DNA from: Mortierella alpina
Lineage: Eukaryota > Mortierellomycota > Mortierellomycetes > Mortierellales > Mortierellaceae
Direction of reading: 5' to 3'
Assembly (NCBI GenBank): GCA_029449245.1
Contig: JANATF010000003.1
Coordinates: forward strand, 2,666,001-2,730,000
DNA: 64,000 bases
In this document: positions 11,883-23,550 of the stretch, in pieces
Layout: the number at the start of each line of letters is the position of its first letter
Position numbering within the stretch: the first letter of the stretch is position 1
Made by a program: the position numbers and the translations under genes
Notes under the pieces: generated by a model
The model's database searches: none
What the model saw: the letters and a program-made list of their open reading frames with translations, nothing else
Told to the model about the DNA's origin: nothing

Positions 11883-13508
11883 CTAGAGAGTGGCATGGTG
11901 ATGGGGGTGAGGGTGGTGAAGGTGGTGAGGATGATGATGATGATGGTGGGGATGGGGGTGTTGATGATGGCTGTGAGAGGGAGGAGCAAACGCGGCAATG
12001 GCCGCCGCAGCCGCCGCTGCAGCATCGGGCGCAGTGGCCGTCGTCGGCGAAGGAGCCAAAGACGAAGAAATGCTTGCTCCACGTGGGATGGAACGCGAAG
12101 TACTGCTGCTCCTACTGCTATTGGTGCTCTTGGGCTGCTTGCTGCCACTAGCAGTACTGCTGCTGTGCTTCTTTTCTCTCCGAGAGGTCGGTACGTCAGG
12201 GTGGCCTTGATGAACCTTGCGGTAATGCCGCCAGATGGCATCATTGCGAATGAAGATCATGCTGCAGATCTTGCAGCTGTATGGCTTATCCTTGGAGTGG
12301 ATCCGTTGGTGCCTGGAGAGATCATACGGCCTCAGGAACGACTTTGGACACTGGTCGCAATTGTGCGCTCGCTCCGCGGAATGGGTCTTGAGGTGGGCAT
12401 TGAGGTTGTACTGCCGCAGGAACCGCTTCTGACACTGCTGGCATTGGAACAGACGCTCCTCTTCCTCAACCCCTGCACCAGCAACGCCCTCACCGTCATC
12501 GTCCTCGGCGTCTTGATCATAGTCCTCGGACTGGTCCCCAAGCTGCCTCTCGTCGTATTCAGAGTCATGCTCGTGACCATCATCAGAGAGACCCGGCGTA
12601 GGGTGCAGGGCATTGCTCAAGCCAACCAGGGAGTGGAACAGGCCACCGTGCTGGGACACACGGTGGAGGCGGTGATGATCCGAGATATTGGGGCTCAGGG
12701 GCGGCGTCGAAGACAGATAGGCTTGGTCCGAAAGCTGAAGGCGAGCCTCGTCATCGTCTGTGCCCTCGACACTGTCATTGTCATTGAATAGGTGGCGGTC
12801 CCCAGGGCCAGTTGCGCGGGCGATGGTGCTAACCTCGGGCAGACCCAATGTACGCGCGGGCACGTACAGATGGGCGGGATTGATAGCATCCGGGTGCAGA
12901 CTCAGACCCTCCGTGGCTGTGAGAAGATCTTTACCGCTGTGCTCGAGCGCACTCCATGAAAGAGCTGCCGACACGGCATGGGCCTCAGATTGGACAAAAG
13001 GCTGCGTAAAGAACGGCTGAGCTTGAGGCTGGGGCGACGGTGTATGCTGCTGCTGCTGCTGTTGCTGTTGCTGTTGCATAGGAGCCAACTGCTGCCACTG
13101 AGGTGTTTGCTCTTGAGGAGGTTGATGTTGATGTGGAAGAAAGGAACGCTGATGGTCGGTAGCTGCGACCTGAAACTGTGGTGTGTAGGGCTGAATTGGC
13201 TGCAGGGAAAGGTCATGATGATATGGCTGCATGGGCTGCACAGGATGAGTAGGTGAATACGTTGTATGATATGGCTGCTGCTGCTGTTGTTGCTGCTGTT
13301 GTTGTTGTTGATGTTGTTGTTGTTGCTGCTGCTGCTGAAGATCTTGCGGCAGCATAAAGTCAAGCTGCTGTTGATGCGGCTGGCTAGAGAGGGTAGGGGT
13401 GTGGGGGTAGGACATGACTCCTGAAGGGAGCTGCTGAGAATACCACCCGAGATTGGTGTGGTGTGGTGGTGCCTGGTCTTGAGGCTGTGTGAAGGAAGGC
13501 GAATACAT
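11883..13508 (-). CDS. C2H2 zinc-finger protein, three fingers, Gln- and His-rich
   Basis: Single exon, 541 residues, starting at the ATG at 13508. Three tandem C2H2 fingers lie at about residues 354-431: CQQC...HLKTH, CDQCPKSF...HQRIH and CKICSMIF...HYRKVH (the last with a four-residue His spacing). The linkers SAERAHN and SKDKPYS resemble the TGEKP linker, so sequence-specific DNA binding is likely. The N-terminus has several poly-Gln tracts and a Pro/His-rich part. An acidic Asp/Glu-rich stretch lies directly before the fingers. A Ser/Lys/Arg-rich segment follows, then an Ala run and a C-terminus that is almost all His and Pro. This looks like a transcription factor with an activation region, but I cannot name an orthologue. 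It has no intron, unlike most neighbours. Confidence 0.85.
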   Translation of the reverse strand: MYSPSFTQPQDQAPPHHTNLGWYSQQLPSGVMSYPHTPTLSSQPHQQQLDFMLPQDLQQQQQQQQHQQQQQQQQQQQQPYHTTYSPTHPVQPMQPYHHDLSLQPIQPYTPQFQVAATDHQRSFLPHQHQPPQEQTPQWQQLAPMQQQQQQQQQQHTPSPQPQAQPFFTQPFVQSEAHAVSAALSWSALEHSGKDLLTATEGLSLHPDAINPAHLYVPARTLGLPEVSTIARATGPGDRHLFNDNDSVEGTDDDEARLQLSDQAYLSSTPPLSPNISDHHRLHRVSQHGGLFHSLVGLSNALHPTPGLSDDGHEHDSEYDERQLGDQSEDYDQDAEDDDGEGVAGAGVEEEERLFQCQQCQKRFLRQYNLNAHLKTHSAERAHNCDQCPKSFLRPYDLSRHQRIHSKDKPYSCKICSMIFIRNDAIWRHYRKVHQGHPDVPTSRREKKHSSSTASGSKQPKSTNSSRSSSTSRSIPRGASISSSLAPSPTTATAPDAAAAAAAAIAAFAPPSHSHHQHPHPHHHHHHPHHLHHPHPHHHATL

Positions 13509-16500
13509 TATTGATGTCTGTACCTCTGGCTTTTATGCGTGTACAAGTTTGTTCGTTTTGTTTTGGTAGGAAAGGAAGGAAGGACGTGCCGACGCGAAAT
13601 TAGGGCTGAGGAGAAGATGAGAGGACAGAGAACGACTTGATGTTCTTGGAGGACGTAACAGCAAAGTCGACGTTTATAAGAAAAAAAAAAAAAAGAGCGA
13701 GAGGTGGGAGGAGGAGGAAGAAAGCGAGCAGGCAGAGGCTGGCATTTGAAGGGAAAAAAATAAAAAAAAATAGCGACATCTTGACTGCCCGATAGCTGAG
13801 CTGCGATGCTCCGAGGAGTGCATATGTTTCCTTCGACTTCTGTCAACGCTCCGTAGTCTCGCTTTTGACCAATGATCGACATCTGAGCACAACGAGAAAA
13901 GAAAAAACAGAGGACAAACCATGTTTTCCAATATGCCGCACACGCTCACAACCCACCACCTGCCACTAGGTATAGTGTGCAGCACACCACGCAATAAGAA
14001 TTATGAATTGATAATCTTGACGCCTGGCGTGGATCGACCGCCTCTAGTCTATCGGTATGGGTAGCCGGCCGCTAGGCGCATCACTGCAGAGGGAACGTGC
14101 ATCCCCTGACACACTCTTTCACTCTGCAACAGGCTCTGCAAAGCGATGATACAACAGACAACGCAACAGACAACGCAACAGACAACGCAACAGACAACGC
14201 AACAGACAGCGCAACAGTCAACGCAACAGACTCTGATGTGACAGCCTCGCCGGCACTGCTCCTGCTCGATTTTTTACCCAAAAGCACTATATTGGACCCA
14301 TCGTATTTCTAGAACGCTATCGTTATCCTCACTACAAGTATATGATGGCATCGAGGGCGACGTGAGGCAGTGTAGAGGATGCACGATGCATGTGTGCTCG
14401 GTAACCATAAAGCGGATCCATACAAATTAAGGATACGAAAGTTGGGCTGTAGCATTTCGGTCACCAGCTTGGCCCACCACCTCCAACCTTCTTTCCTCTT
14501 GTTCAAAGTTCGTATTGTAATTTTTTTATATGTCCGTCGCGACTTCAAAAAACATCATCCCAGATCTTTGATTGTTTATACTCCTCTCCATCGAAAAAAA
14601 AACACTTGACTCGCGATGCGATAGAATTGCTCATCGGAGGAGGGAAGGAAGGAGGCAAAAAAAAAAAAAGAAAAAAAAAGGTGGTCTAGCGGCCATGCAT
14701 GCTGCACAATGGAAAAGAGAAACCGTGGATCAGCGTGTAAAACCTCCACCCACCACTCACCCTCAAACAGTGCCTCTCTCTCAGCGGAGGAAACTGTACG
14801 CTCGTGTAGATATCGTCAAGCGCTACCACCATGCACCGGCCATAGGAGTGACTTGAAGCCCATGGGGCACCGTGTGGGGCAAAGATAAGGCGCCGGCATT
14901 TCAAAGCGTGTGAATTACAGGCTTTTCGTTGGGAATGCAGCCGCCAAAATAGAATAAACGTCGGTTGTAACGAGAATGCGCTTGGTTGCAGATATGCGCG
15001 TCGAGGGCGACAGGGGGGCCATGTGGCCAATGGTACTGAAGGCTGTGTCTCGGCGTCCTTTCTGACCCATACGAACGAACACGATGGCATATGAGTGAAA
15101 TGTGTAATAGTCTAACAGGACTGCAGTCTATCAAGCAGGGCGCCATGCTCTGTTGGTTCTCAGCAACTCTCTAGTGTCATGCGTTTCGCATTTCTTGGCA
15201 TTCCCACGTTCAACAGAGAGAGCACACACCAATGCGTCAATAGATAGCGCTCTGAGAGGAAGACCTTCTCTGCATTCGGAACTGTATCCCGACCTTGTTT
15301 TCTGTCGAAACCACTCTCTTTTTTTTTTGTCTGAACTTTGCTGGTGTCTTCCTGTCCTCCTTCCATTTTATCTCTCTGTGCTACATTGAACGCTGTCGCT
15401 GCTCTTTTGCCGTTTTGATATGATATTCAATAGAGAGAGCCAGGCTTACCCGCTCGTTTGATATGTTCATTTTTACTTTTTCATTCGGTGTTGATCTGCC
15501 GGGTACCTATTTGGCGGCTGTGATGATCCCTCGATCGGTTTTTTTGCGCGGGGAAGGACACGTCGGCGCTGCCCCCAGTCAGTGGCGTGACAGAAAATTC
15601 CCAGGCAGGCTGCTCGTGTCTGCCAATGACAGCTACACGCGGATCTGAGTGCCTGAGGGTCGAGGGTTGGCGGAGAGAACCAACAAACAGAAAGCATAAT
15701 GCAAATTATTGCTGTGCCAGACCAGTGAGACGGGTACAGACATCACACCCCACCCACAGACACAACACTCTCACCACACACAGAAGCTCACGACAACAAA
15801 TTTTCTCTGCGAGCCCTTTTCCTACGCACCCCCCCCAAACTCAACCTAGAACTCTCCCAGTGCCCGTCTGTCCCCCCTCCTCGCTCAAACCGCATGTGCG
15901 GAGCAACTCATATGCCCCGAGGTACAATTAGTCTATAAAATGCTGTGTCACTTGGGCTGTCGTCGTGCATATGCTCATTCAGTCAAGAAAGCAGCTGGGC
16001 CATCTGTTTTTTCTTCTTGTTTTCTTGCTTTTCTGCTGCTTCTGGTGAAGGTCTGGTTACACACGCCCCCGACTGACAGGGTAGCCAACCCTTGGGTACA
16101 ATACAACTGGCCATAATATATTTTGAACTCGACCCACATTGCTTGGGGTACCTTTTTTCTTTTCTTCACTGCACCTGTCTCAGCCAACCAATAGCCGTGC
16201 GGTTTAGAGGACTCATTTGGATGCAGCAGCTTATCTCAGATGATGAGCTTAGGACCTGTGCAGCCTCCACATTAAGGTACCATGGGCGAACGGCCTTGTT
16301 GATGCCAAGACCATTCACAAGCCGATATTTCATTTGAGTCGGCGAAGCCAACCAGCCAGCCTGAACGCCCATAGTTGCACCGCCAAGGCACCTGGCTGCC
16401 ATATCTGCATTCGCCCTGCCTCGAAGGACACGCCTTCTGAAGTCACTTTGCAGGAGTGGGCCCCTTGCATGTTTTTTTTTGGCACCGACGCCAAGAACGT

Positions 16501-16838
16501 GAACCTGTCAGAGCGCGTGCCTGAAAAGTGATGCAGACCACGACCCGGGGATCGATCCAATTCACTCGACATGCACGTGACATAATCCATAAAGCCATTG
16601 TTTAGATGAGTGGCTGAGGAGAGGACGAGGAAAAAAAAAAAAAAGCTTTGCTCCACCTACTGGGAACATTGACTGATTCCGCTCACTCTCTTTCCACTCC
16701 ACCGACTTCACCCCCCCTTTCCATCCCTCAGAAACTGTAATCAGCTTTTTGACAATAAAAAGTTTTGACGCAGCTACCTAAGGGCAGAGAATTCACACAG
16801 AGCACACTACACACACCTACACACACAAACAACACCAA
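13509..16838. other. intergenic region, no supported gene
   Basis: About 3.3 kb between the divergent starts of the zinc-finger gene and CBF5. The left 400 bp are purine-rich on the + strand with A-runs (13680-13694), i.e. a pyrimidine-rich leader for the zinc-finger gene. The rest holds a 12-bp minisatellite, A-runs near 14657-14680 and 16631-16644, and a (CA)-rich stretch just before CBF5 (16795-16835). Open frames are short and show no recognisable domain. Confidence 0.5.
14152..14233. repeat. 12-bp minisatellite, about 6.5 copies
   Basis: The unit CAACAGACAACG is repeated in tandem: four identical copies (14152-14199), then copies with one change each (14200-14223), then a partial copy. 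On the + strand one frame would read Thr-Asp-Asn-Ala repeats, but the surrounding frame (14097-14312) has no other coding features. Confidence 0.92.
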
Positions 16839-18670
16839 ATGTCCAACGCCATGAACATCGAGGAGGCTCAGAGAAAGGGCGACTTTGCCATCAAGCCAGA
16901 GGCCGCCACCCCTACTCTGAACACTGCCGACTGGCCCTTGCTGTTGAAGGTACGCACAGCGAGCAAAAGGAGAACAGACGAGGAGGAAGGCAGAGGGACA
17001 TTCATCGGATGACAGCGATCTAACTTCGATGATGAATCGTACCATAGAACTACGACAAGCTCAACGTCCGCACGGGTCACTACACCCCCATCCCCAGCGG
17101 ATGCTCTCCCTTGAGACGTGAGCTCGCCGAATACGTCAGGTAAGCGACTGGATCCCCTCGATCTAAGCTACTTGTCCGTCGTTGCACTTTTTTCTAGATG
17201 TGTGTGTGCGCACATACTTGCCTTTGACCTACCTTAACGCCCGATCCACCATCCCACCCGCAATCGACACACTGCTGCAACAAATCCTATCACAAAAACA
17301 GATATGGTGTCATCAACCTGGACAAGCCCGCCAACCCTTCCTCGCACGAGGTCGTCGCCTGGGTCCGTCGCATCCTCCGTGTCGAGAAGACTGGTCACAG
17401 TGGTACTCTCGATCCCAAGGTTACTGGATGCTTGATTGTCTGCATTGACCGTGCCACTCGCTTGGTCAAGTCGCAGCAGGGTGCCGGTAAGGAGTACGTC
17501 TGCGTTCTCCGTCTCCACGACGCCATCGAGTCTGAGAAGAAGCTTGCTCAGGTAAGGAATTACATTCGACATATATACGGATCCGGATCAGAGCCACGTT
17601 TTGCAAAACTCTACCTCCTCGACCTTTTCAGTGATCCAAGTATGTAACCATTAACCATTGTCTTTTCTTCTTCATCACAGACCCTCGAGACCTTGACTGG
17701 TGCTCTCTTCCAGCGCCCTCCTCTGATCTCGGCTGTCAAGCGTCAGCTCCGTATCCGTACCATCCACGAGTCCAAGCTTCTCGAGTTCGACAACGACCGT
17801 CACTTGGCTGTTTTCTGGGTTGCTTGCGAGGCTGGAACTTATATGCGTACCATGTGCGTCCACATGGGTTTGTTGCTCGGCGTTGGAGGACACATGCAGG
17901 AGCTCCGTCGTGTGCGTTCTGGACACATGGGCGAGGAGGACGACATTGTGACCATGCACGACGTTCTGGATGCTCAGTGGATGTACGACAACACCAAGGA
18001 TGAGACCTACCTTCGCAAGGTCGTCCGCCCTCTCGAGACCTTGTTGACAACCTACAAGCGCATCGTTGTCAAGGACAGTGCCGTCAACGCCATCTGCTAC
18101 GGTGCAAAGCTCATGATCCCCGGTCTCTTGCGTTACGAGTCCGGCATTGAGGTCAACGAGGAGGTTGTGTTGATGACCACCAAGGGAGAGGCCATTGCTC
18201 TCGGAATCGCACAGATGACCACTGCCGTGATGGCTACCTGCGACCACGGAGTCGTTGCCAAGATCAAGCGTGTGATCATGGAGCGCGACACCTACCCTCG
18301 TCGCTGGGGCTTGGGACCCAAGGCTCAGGAGAAGAAGAAGTTGATCAAGGATGGCAAGCTCGACAAGTACGGCCGCACCACCGAGGAGACCCCCGCTGGC
18401 TGGAAGAAGGAGTATGTCGACTACAACCGTGAGGATCCCGCCGCACCCATTGCTGCTGCCCCCGCTGTCGTTGCCACCCCTGCACCCACCGCCACTGAGG
18501 AGGAGAAGAAGCGCAAGGCTGCTGACTCTTCTAGCGAGTCCGACTCTGACAAGAAGGAGAAGAAGGATAAGAAGGAGAAGAAGGCCAAGAAGGAGAAGAA
18601 GGACAAGAAGGACAAGAAGGAGAAGAAGGAGAAGAAGAAGGCCAAGAAGGCTGACTCGGACTCGGAGTAA
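16839..18670 (+). CDS. CBF5: CBF5/dyskerin, H/ACA snoRNP pseudouridine synthase
   Basis: Four exons: 16839-16949, 17048-17139, 17302-17551, 17681-18670; 480 residues. It is the catalytic subunit of H/ACA snoRNPs, converting uridine to pseudouridine in rRNA and snRNA in the nucleolus. The N-terminal dyskerin-like domain includes [21 protein letters not shown]. The TruB catalytic motif [12 protein letters not shown] places the active Asp at residue 105. [29 protein letters not shown] and the [12 protein letters not shown] block follow. A PUA domain covers about residues 290-370, with the motif [11 protein letters not shown]. The C-terminus is the usual Lys/Glu/Asp tail (KKEKK repeats) ending in DSDSE, as in yeast Cbf5 (483 residues). 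The start is in a good context just after CA repeats. It converges on ALG7 with 181 bp between stops. Very secure. Confidence 0.97.
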
Positions 18671-18793
18671 ACGAGCGAGCGAACGAGCGAACGAACGAGC
18701 GGAGGGGTACGGAGGTGCCGTCTTTTTTTCTTTACTATTTTGTTCATATATATCATATCGGTGCATTTCCATCTCATCTTGCATAAGCCAGAA

Positions 18794-18799
18794 AATAAA
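18794..18799 (+). terminator. poly(A) signal AATAAA for CBF5
   Basis: AATAAA lies 124 bp after the CBF5 stop codon and is followed by an A-run at 18811-18824. It fits a cleavage/polyadenylation signal for CBF5 and sits just before the 3' end of the convergent ALG7 gene. Confidence 0.4.
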
Positions 18800-18851
18800 C
18801 ACTTTCTCAAAAAAAAAAAAAAAGTGTGGTCTTTTCGCACTTGCCTCTCAA

Positions 18852-20763
18852 TCATACAACGTCGTATACAAATGTCACCAATCTGTGTCGAATAATGAAG
18901 GCGATCAGACTGCAGATGACCTGGATAAGCATGACCGACATCGTCAAGTTTCTCTCGGACATAGGGCCAGCCTTGACCAAGATGAGATTGAGGAGTGTCA
19001 GGTTCGTCATTTCCAGAGGTCGCGTTCCTGTCTTGACGTCGTACCGCACCACCGTCAAGCCGAGGGCTTCAAACAGTTTGATGCAAACCCATCCAGGCCG
19101 ACGAAGGGTCGAGTTGGGTAGTGGCGTGAACTGTGAGGGTGCTATTGAGCGCAGCGTGGAGCCAAGTGATGATGGAGATGGTGGAGCCTCTGAGCCTCCT
19201 GCAAGTGCACCATCTGCTAGTCCCGCCTTGGTCTCCTGGATGGAGCCCGCCGTAGTACCGGATAAGGACGCTGCAGAGGGAGATCTCCCTAATGACCCCT
19301 GTCGCTGTTGCGTATGAGGCAAGGAATGCTTTCCGTTCAAGGACAGCTCCATATCCAGCTCCTCCTGATCCAAGACAGCATGGCTTGGTTCCATGAGATT
19401 GGTGCCACGGTTGTATCGAGGCACACGATGGCGCGGACAAGGCACCAGGCGGAACAATTGCGGCGAGGATAGCAAGAAATTGAAAATTTGCGGGATGAAA
19501 AACAAAAGCAAGGTTTTGCTGTAGTGGGCGAGGATCCCTACGACGGCAAAGGTCATGCCTGCAAAGTAACAATAGGTATCGCCGATAAAGACTTTGGATG
19601 GGTACCAATTGTGGACCAGGAGGCCGGTGCTGACGCCGATGAAAGGTAGGATGAAATAGAGTGAGAACAGATGTGTTTCGATCGCGGGCGCGCCTGTGGT
19701 GCTGGATTGGAGGAACAACATGTCGTTGAAGGCGATTGAACAGGCGATCACTAGAGACTGGCCGACTTCGACACCGTTAATTCCTGCCATGATGTTGATG
19801 GAGTGTGTGCAAAAGATCGCAACCATAGCCATGTAGACGTAGTATAGCGCGCCTGTATAGACAGCAAAAAGTGTCAGTTCACGCGTTCCTGTTTTTTTCA
19901 GTACTGTTGATGAACTCTCTGCCAGTGGTGAAGGTGCAAGTTACCGAGATTGATCAAATGTCCAAGAAGCGGCCTGAGAGGAATAGGAACCACTATGTAG
20001 GTAACACCGTTGTTGACCCAGTAGACCATCAGCAACGGGATAGCAGCTATCGCAGGCAGTGGCATTTTGAACCGCCAGCGGATATCCAGTACGTCGTCTG
20101 CAAATCCCAAGAAGACCATGGACTGAATGGAGAGCAAGGCCGACAAAAGTTCAGCGAGCTATCATGAGGGGCGAGGTCAATGGTCAATGGTACAAAAAAG
20201 CTTATCATAAGTACAGCTGCTTGTCCAGACGCCTTTTTCGCCTCATGAAGCTAAGGCACTACACGCATATGGCCGTTACCTTTAGATTCGGGAACGTCAG
20301 CAACGTGAGTTCCTGAGGGTGGCCATCGCGCGAGGCAGTAAACCATTTCATGAATGGGAACGGAATGAACACGAACATGGTGACCAAGTAGATCAGTCCA
20401 GCGACCATGCCCATACTCTCTGGTCTATGTTGTTTGTAGAGTGTACAAGATCTGTCAGCTTTCGCGAGAGAACCCCTGCCCTGAATTCATTTTGGGCAAA
20501 ACTCCTGGAAGATTATAACAAGCCAGTGTTGGTTGTGCTTACAGAATGTGCTTTGACTTCTTGCTGAGGTCCATGCCCTTCAATCCAGCCTTGACAAAGA
20601 TCTCAGAGAGCGCAGGGATGGCATACCAGGTGGTGATACCAGCCAGGATAGAGAAGCCGACGCTGACAGTGAGGGGGTCATGGGCTGTTGTGAGGATGAT
20701 GAAGACAGCACCGACCTCGGCTGCCAAGATGAGCCATGCCGTCAAGGCCGAGATTTGACCCAT
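18852..20763 (-). CDS. ALG7: UDP-GlcNAc:dolichyl-phosphate GlcNAc-1-phosphate transferase
   Basis: Four exons on the minus strand: 20763-20543, 20424-20280, 20158-19945, 19852-18852; 526 residues. It catalyses the first step of N-glycan precursor assembly in the ER membrane, the tunicamycin target step. Family marks: [12 protein letters not shown] near the N-terminus (GxDxxK), the catalytic-loop [30 protein letters not shown], the [19 protein letters not shown] block and the cytosolic loop PRHRVPRYN. About ten membrane segments are visible. The loop after PRHRVPRYN carries an extra low-complexity region of about 105 residues (about 341-448) that accounts for most of the excess over yeast Alg7 (448 residues). 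The frame extends further upstream without any ATG, so the ATG at 20763 is the start. Secure. Confidence 0.95.
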
Positions 20764-23480
20764 GGTGTTGGTGGCGCCCTTTTCTCCCTGCGGTGGAATG
20801 GAAAAGCGTTGGAGCGACAGGTGCAGACGTTCGTTTGGGTGGCAGTAGGAGTGCTCCTTCCTGGTCAGCTTTGCCCAGATGTGTCCAGGATGGGGAAGAG
20901 GACGAGTGTCGGGCGGACGAGTAAGTCGACGTGGTGAGGAGGAGGACAAAGGAACGAGGACAAAGAATGCCAAAAATAACTCAGATATATTTCGCGCTCC
21001 GTGGCTTACCCACTAAGAATCTGTAGGCATGCTTTCAAATGGCAAAGGCCGTTACGCGGCACCTCCTGCTGTTCGAGTAGGACAAGTCGCTCACGGATCA
21101 GCCCACTTCAAAGCGTTGAACCAGACGACACAATAGAAGGAACGTGCCGATTGCTTAGCCCTAAGGTCGTCGTGAAGCCCCTGCCCCACGTTTTCAGCTC
21201 GAACGCACGGGTTTGACGGTCCTGAGGATTGCATGGAGAGGCAGAGGGTTATCACACACACGCTTTGGACCCACGAAGCTCTAACGTTCACATAACGTGG
21301 TTGATCATACTGCGACGAAATGGCAGAAGGAGGGCCAACTCCATCCCTAGGCGATATATACATGTTCAAAGTACCTTCTGCATGAATATAGCCCATCTTG
21401 CGAACCCGACCATCATGGATCCTCTTTTTCCAAGTGTCTCATTCGCGGGATCGCACTAGCGTCGAATGCTGGCGGGATGGCATCTCTCCAAAACATTACC
21501 GCGGTTAAGTACACGAGTCCCGCGCCGAGTTGGCTCGAGTGATTCGTGATTGCCCTTCTAATTGTATCTGGTCAGACGAAAGATCCCTCATCCAAGGCTG
21601 CTGGTCATGGTAAGTCGAGAGTCATCCGTTTGAGCACAGTTGCAACCCATGGTTTCTTTTTTTCGAGGGTCACCATATATCTGATATTGGTCACTGGTGT
21701 CTTGAATAGGCTGCAGAACTGAAATGGCCCTGTGCTTTGGGTCTGCGGTCTACCTGTCGCAGGATTTTCAAATACGAATGCGCTTGTGATAGACGGCAAG
21801 AAGGGCCAGCAGCACTTGGGCACAACGGACTTTTTGATGGTTGGTGTCCCCTCAAGTGTCGTCGTGGCCTGAATAGATTAGACGTGGTGACTCTGGGCTA
21901 AGCGCTGATGAGTTTGCTTGAGTGGAGAGCGAACAGGAAACAGTATCGCGGTATCTATGCGATGTACATGGATCTGGATCTAATCTTTCAAGGGCCGAAA
22001 TGCACACTAGCCGATTTCGAAAGAGCATTAGCGCGCGCGTTTCCAAGCGTGCATGCGGATCTGACGTGCAGTCTTCCTCGCGATTTGCCATTTGTGTCGT
22101 TGCGTTTTGGACGCGCAGATATCTTTTTTTTGCACGAGCAAATTGCACGCGTCCAAGGAAAGGTACAAGACCTTTGCATGGCCAGCGGAAAGAAAGAGTG
22201 AGAAGAGAGAGGGGCACTCATGAGCAAGAGAGATTGTGATCTAACAATGGATGAAAGAAAGAGACTTGCGTGCGTGAAAGATGGGAAAGATCTGATAGTG
22301 AACATGAAAGCGAAGCTGATGAGAACAACATCAAGTCGCTCTGTGGGACCCATCGCCGACCTGCACCCATATCATATATCGAGACATAAAAACCACATCA
22401 GCAATTGGGTGGTCTGGCACTGATGCCCAGACTGCGTGGGACGTGGCTGTAGGGAAGAAAAAAAAGCCTCATGAGTGCCAGAGACATCTCTGGATCACTT
22501 GCCGAACGCCTCCAATCCATAGCAAAGAGCAGCACAGGCAAAAAAAAAAAAAAAAAAAAGAGAAAATCTGCATAACTTCGAGCATGCCAATGGCTACAGC
22601 AGTCAGCAATGGTCGATAAACTAGTCTGAGGCATGAATGCCCACTTCGTTGCTGCGGGATGCGAAAGTCAGATATCTTTTTTTTTTATGTTCTGGCAAAA
22701 TATGGCTCAGGACTGGTTTGAGTCCACGGCTTTTTAATAAAAGTGAAGTCCAAAAAAAACCTTGTGCGGAATCCGACAGAGGACCGCAGAGTTCACAAGG
22801 GAATGCAGGTGCTTCTCAGGGTCAGGTTTAAAAAAAAAACCAAGCACACAAACAAAAAGAGAGCCAAACGAGTCCTGTAGTTAGAACGGAGGGTCTGGAG
22901 TTGGAATTGAGTGCGCGCGTGAGCCTCGTGGTGTGTCCTTTTTTTCAGTGATCCTGCTACCCTACGCATCAGTGTGATGCTCCAGCTTGCTACGCTTCTA
23001 CCCACATCCCAGTCTATAAGAAGCAACGCGCGTGGGAGAAAAGCGTGGGCAGATCAAAAATGGTCCTCCGATAAGCAGATGTGGGCCTGGTGGTAAGATC
23101 CCGCAAGGGTGCCAATGGAACGCCGTAGCATCTGGGAATAATTGCCTCATGGGCATCCGTTGCGTTTTTTTTTGGGAAGCTGGACCAACCAGAGAACACG
23201 CCATCCGATCATTGCGAGCCCATGGTTGTTATACAGTAACCGTACCTCGTTGACTCCACGGCTCAATTGCGTCGCTGCAACGTCGTACGTGGACGAGGCC
23301 AAGCGCAAACAGAAAAGAGGGTTATCTGACCCTGCCATCTGTTTTTAAAGTCCCTTGTGCGTCTTTCACGTATGACAATGGCAGTGTAATGGCAAGAAAT
23401 GCGCGCAGGAGGGTGGTTGTGTCGTGCGGGGTTCAGAATCTCCTAACAAATCAACACCCCCCGGCAGAAGAGCAACAACA
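20764..23480. other. intergenic region, no supported gene
   Basis: About 2.7 kb between the divergent ALG7 and SPE1 genes. It contains A-runs (22539-22559), T-runs and scattered short open frames without domains. The 250 bp next to ALG7 would hold its promoter and leader. I see no tRNA, snRNA or repeat family here. Confidence 0.5.
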
Positions 23481-23541
23481 TGGGCCTCACTTGTGCTCTG
23501 CCCGACAGCTGACAGTGCGCTTCGTTGCACCATCTGGCCCG

Positions 23542-23550
23542 CATAAATAG
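23542..23550 (+). promoter_or_regulatory. TATA-like element upstream of SPE1
   Basis: CATAAATAG is set in G/C-rich sequence just before a pyrimidine-rich stretch where initiation would be expected (about 23570-23600). If used, it would give SPE1 a leader of roughly 800 nt. This is a weak call because short AT motifs are common. Confidence 0.3.

Noticed and set aside
11895-12791. + strand frame of 298 codons
   Set aside because: Antisense to the zinc-finger protein; composition follows from its His and Ala codons.
14097-14312. + strand frame encoding Thr-Asp-Asn-Ala repeats
   Set aside because: Explained by the 12-bp minisatellite; flanking sequence shows no coding signal.
16950-17047. Box C/D-like GATGATGA inside CBF5 intron 1 as an intronic snoRNA
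   Set aside because: The C-like box sits at the 3' end of the intron with no D box after it, so the order is wrong for a C/D snoRNA.
17675-18802. Minus-strand frame of 375 codons with Leu-rich and Val/Gly-rich stretches
   Set aside because: It is the antisense of the secure last exon of CBF5; the Leu runs mirror the Lys/Glu codons of its tail.
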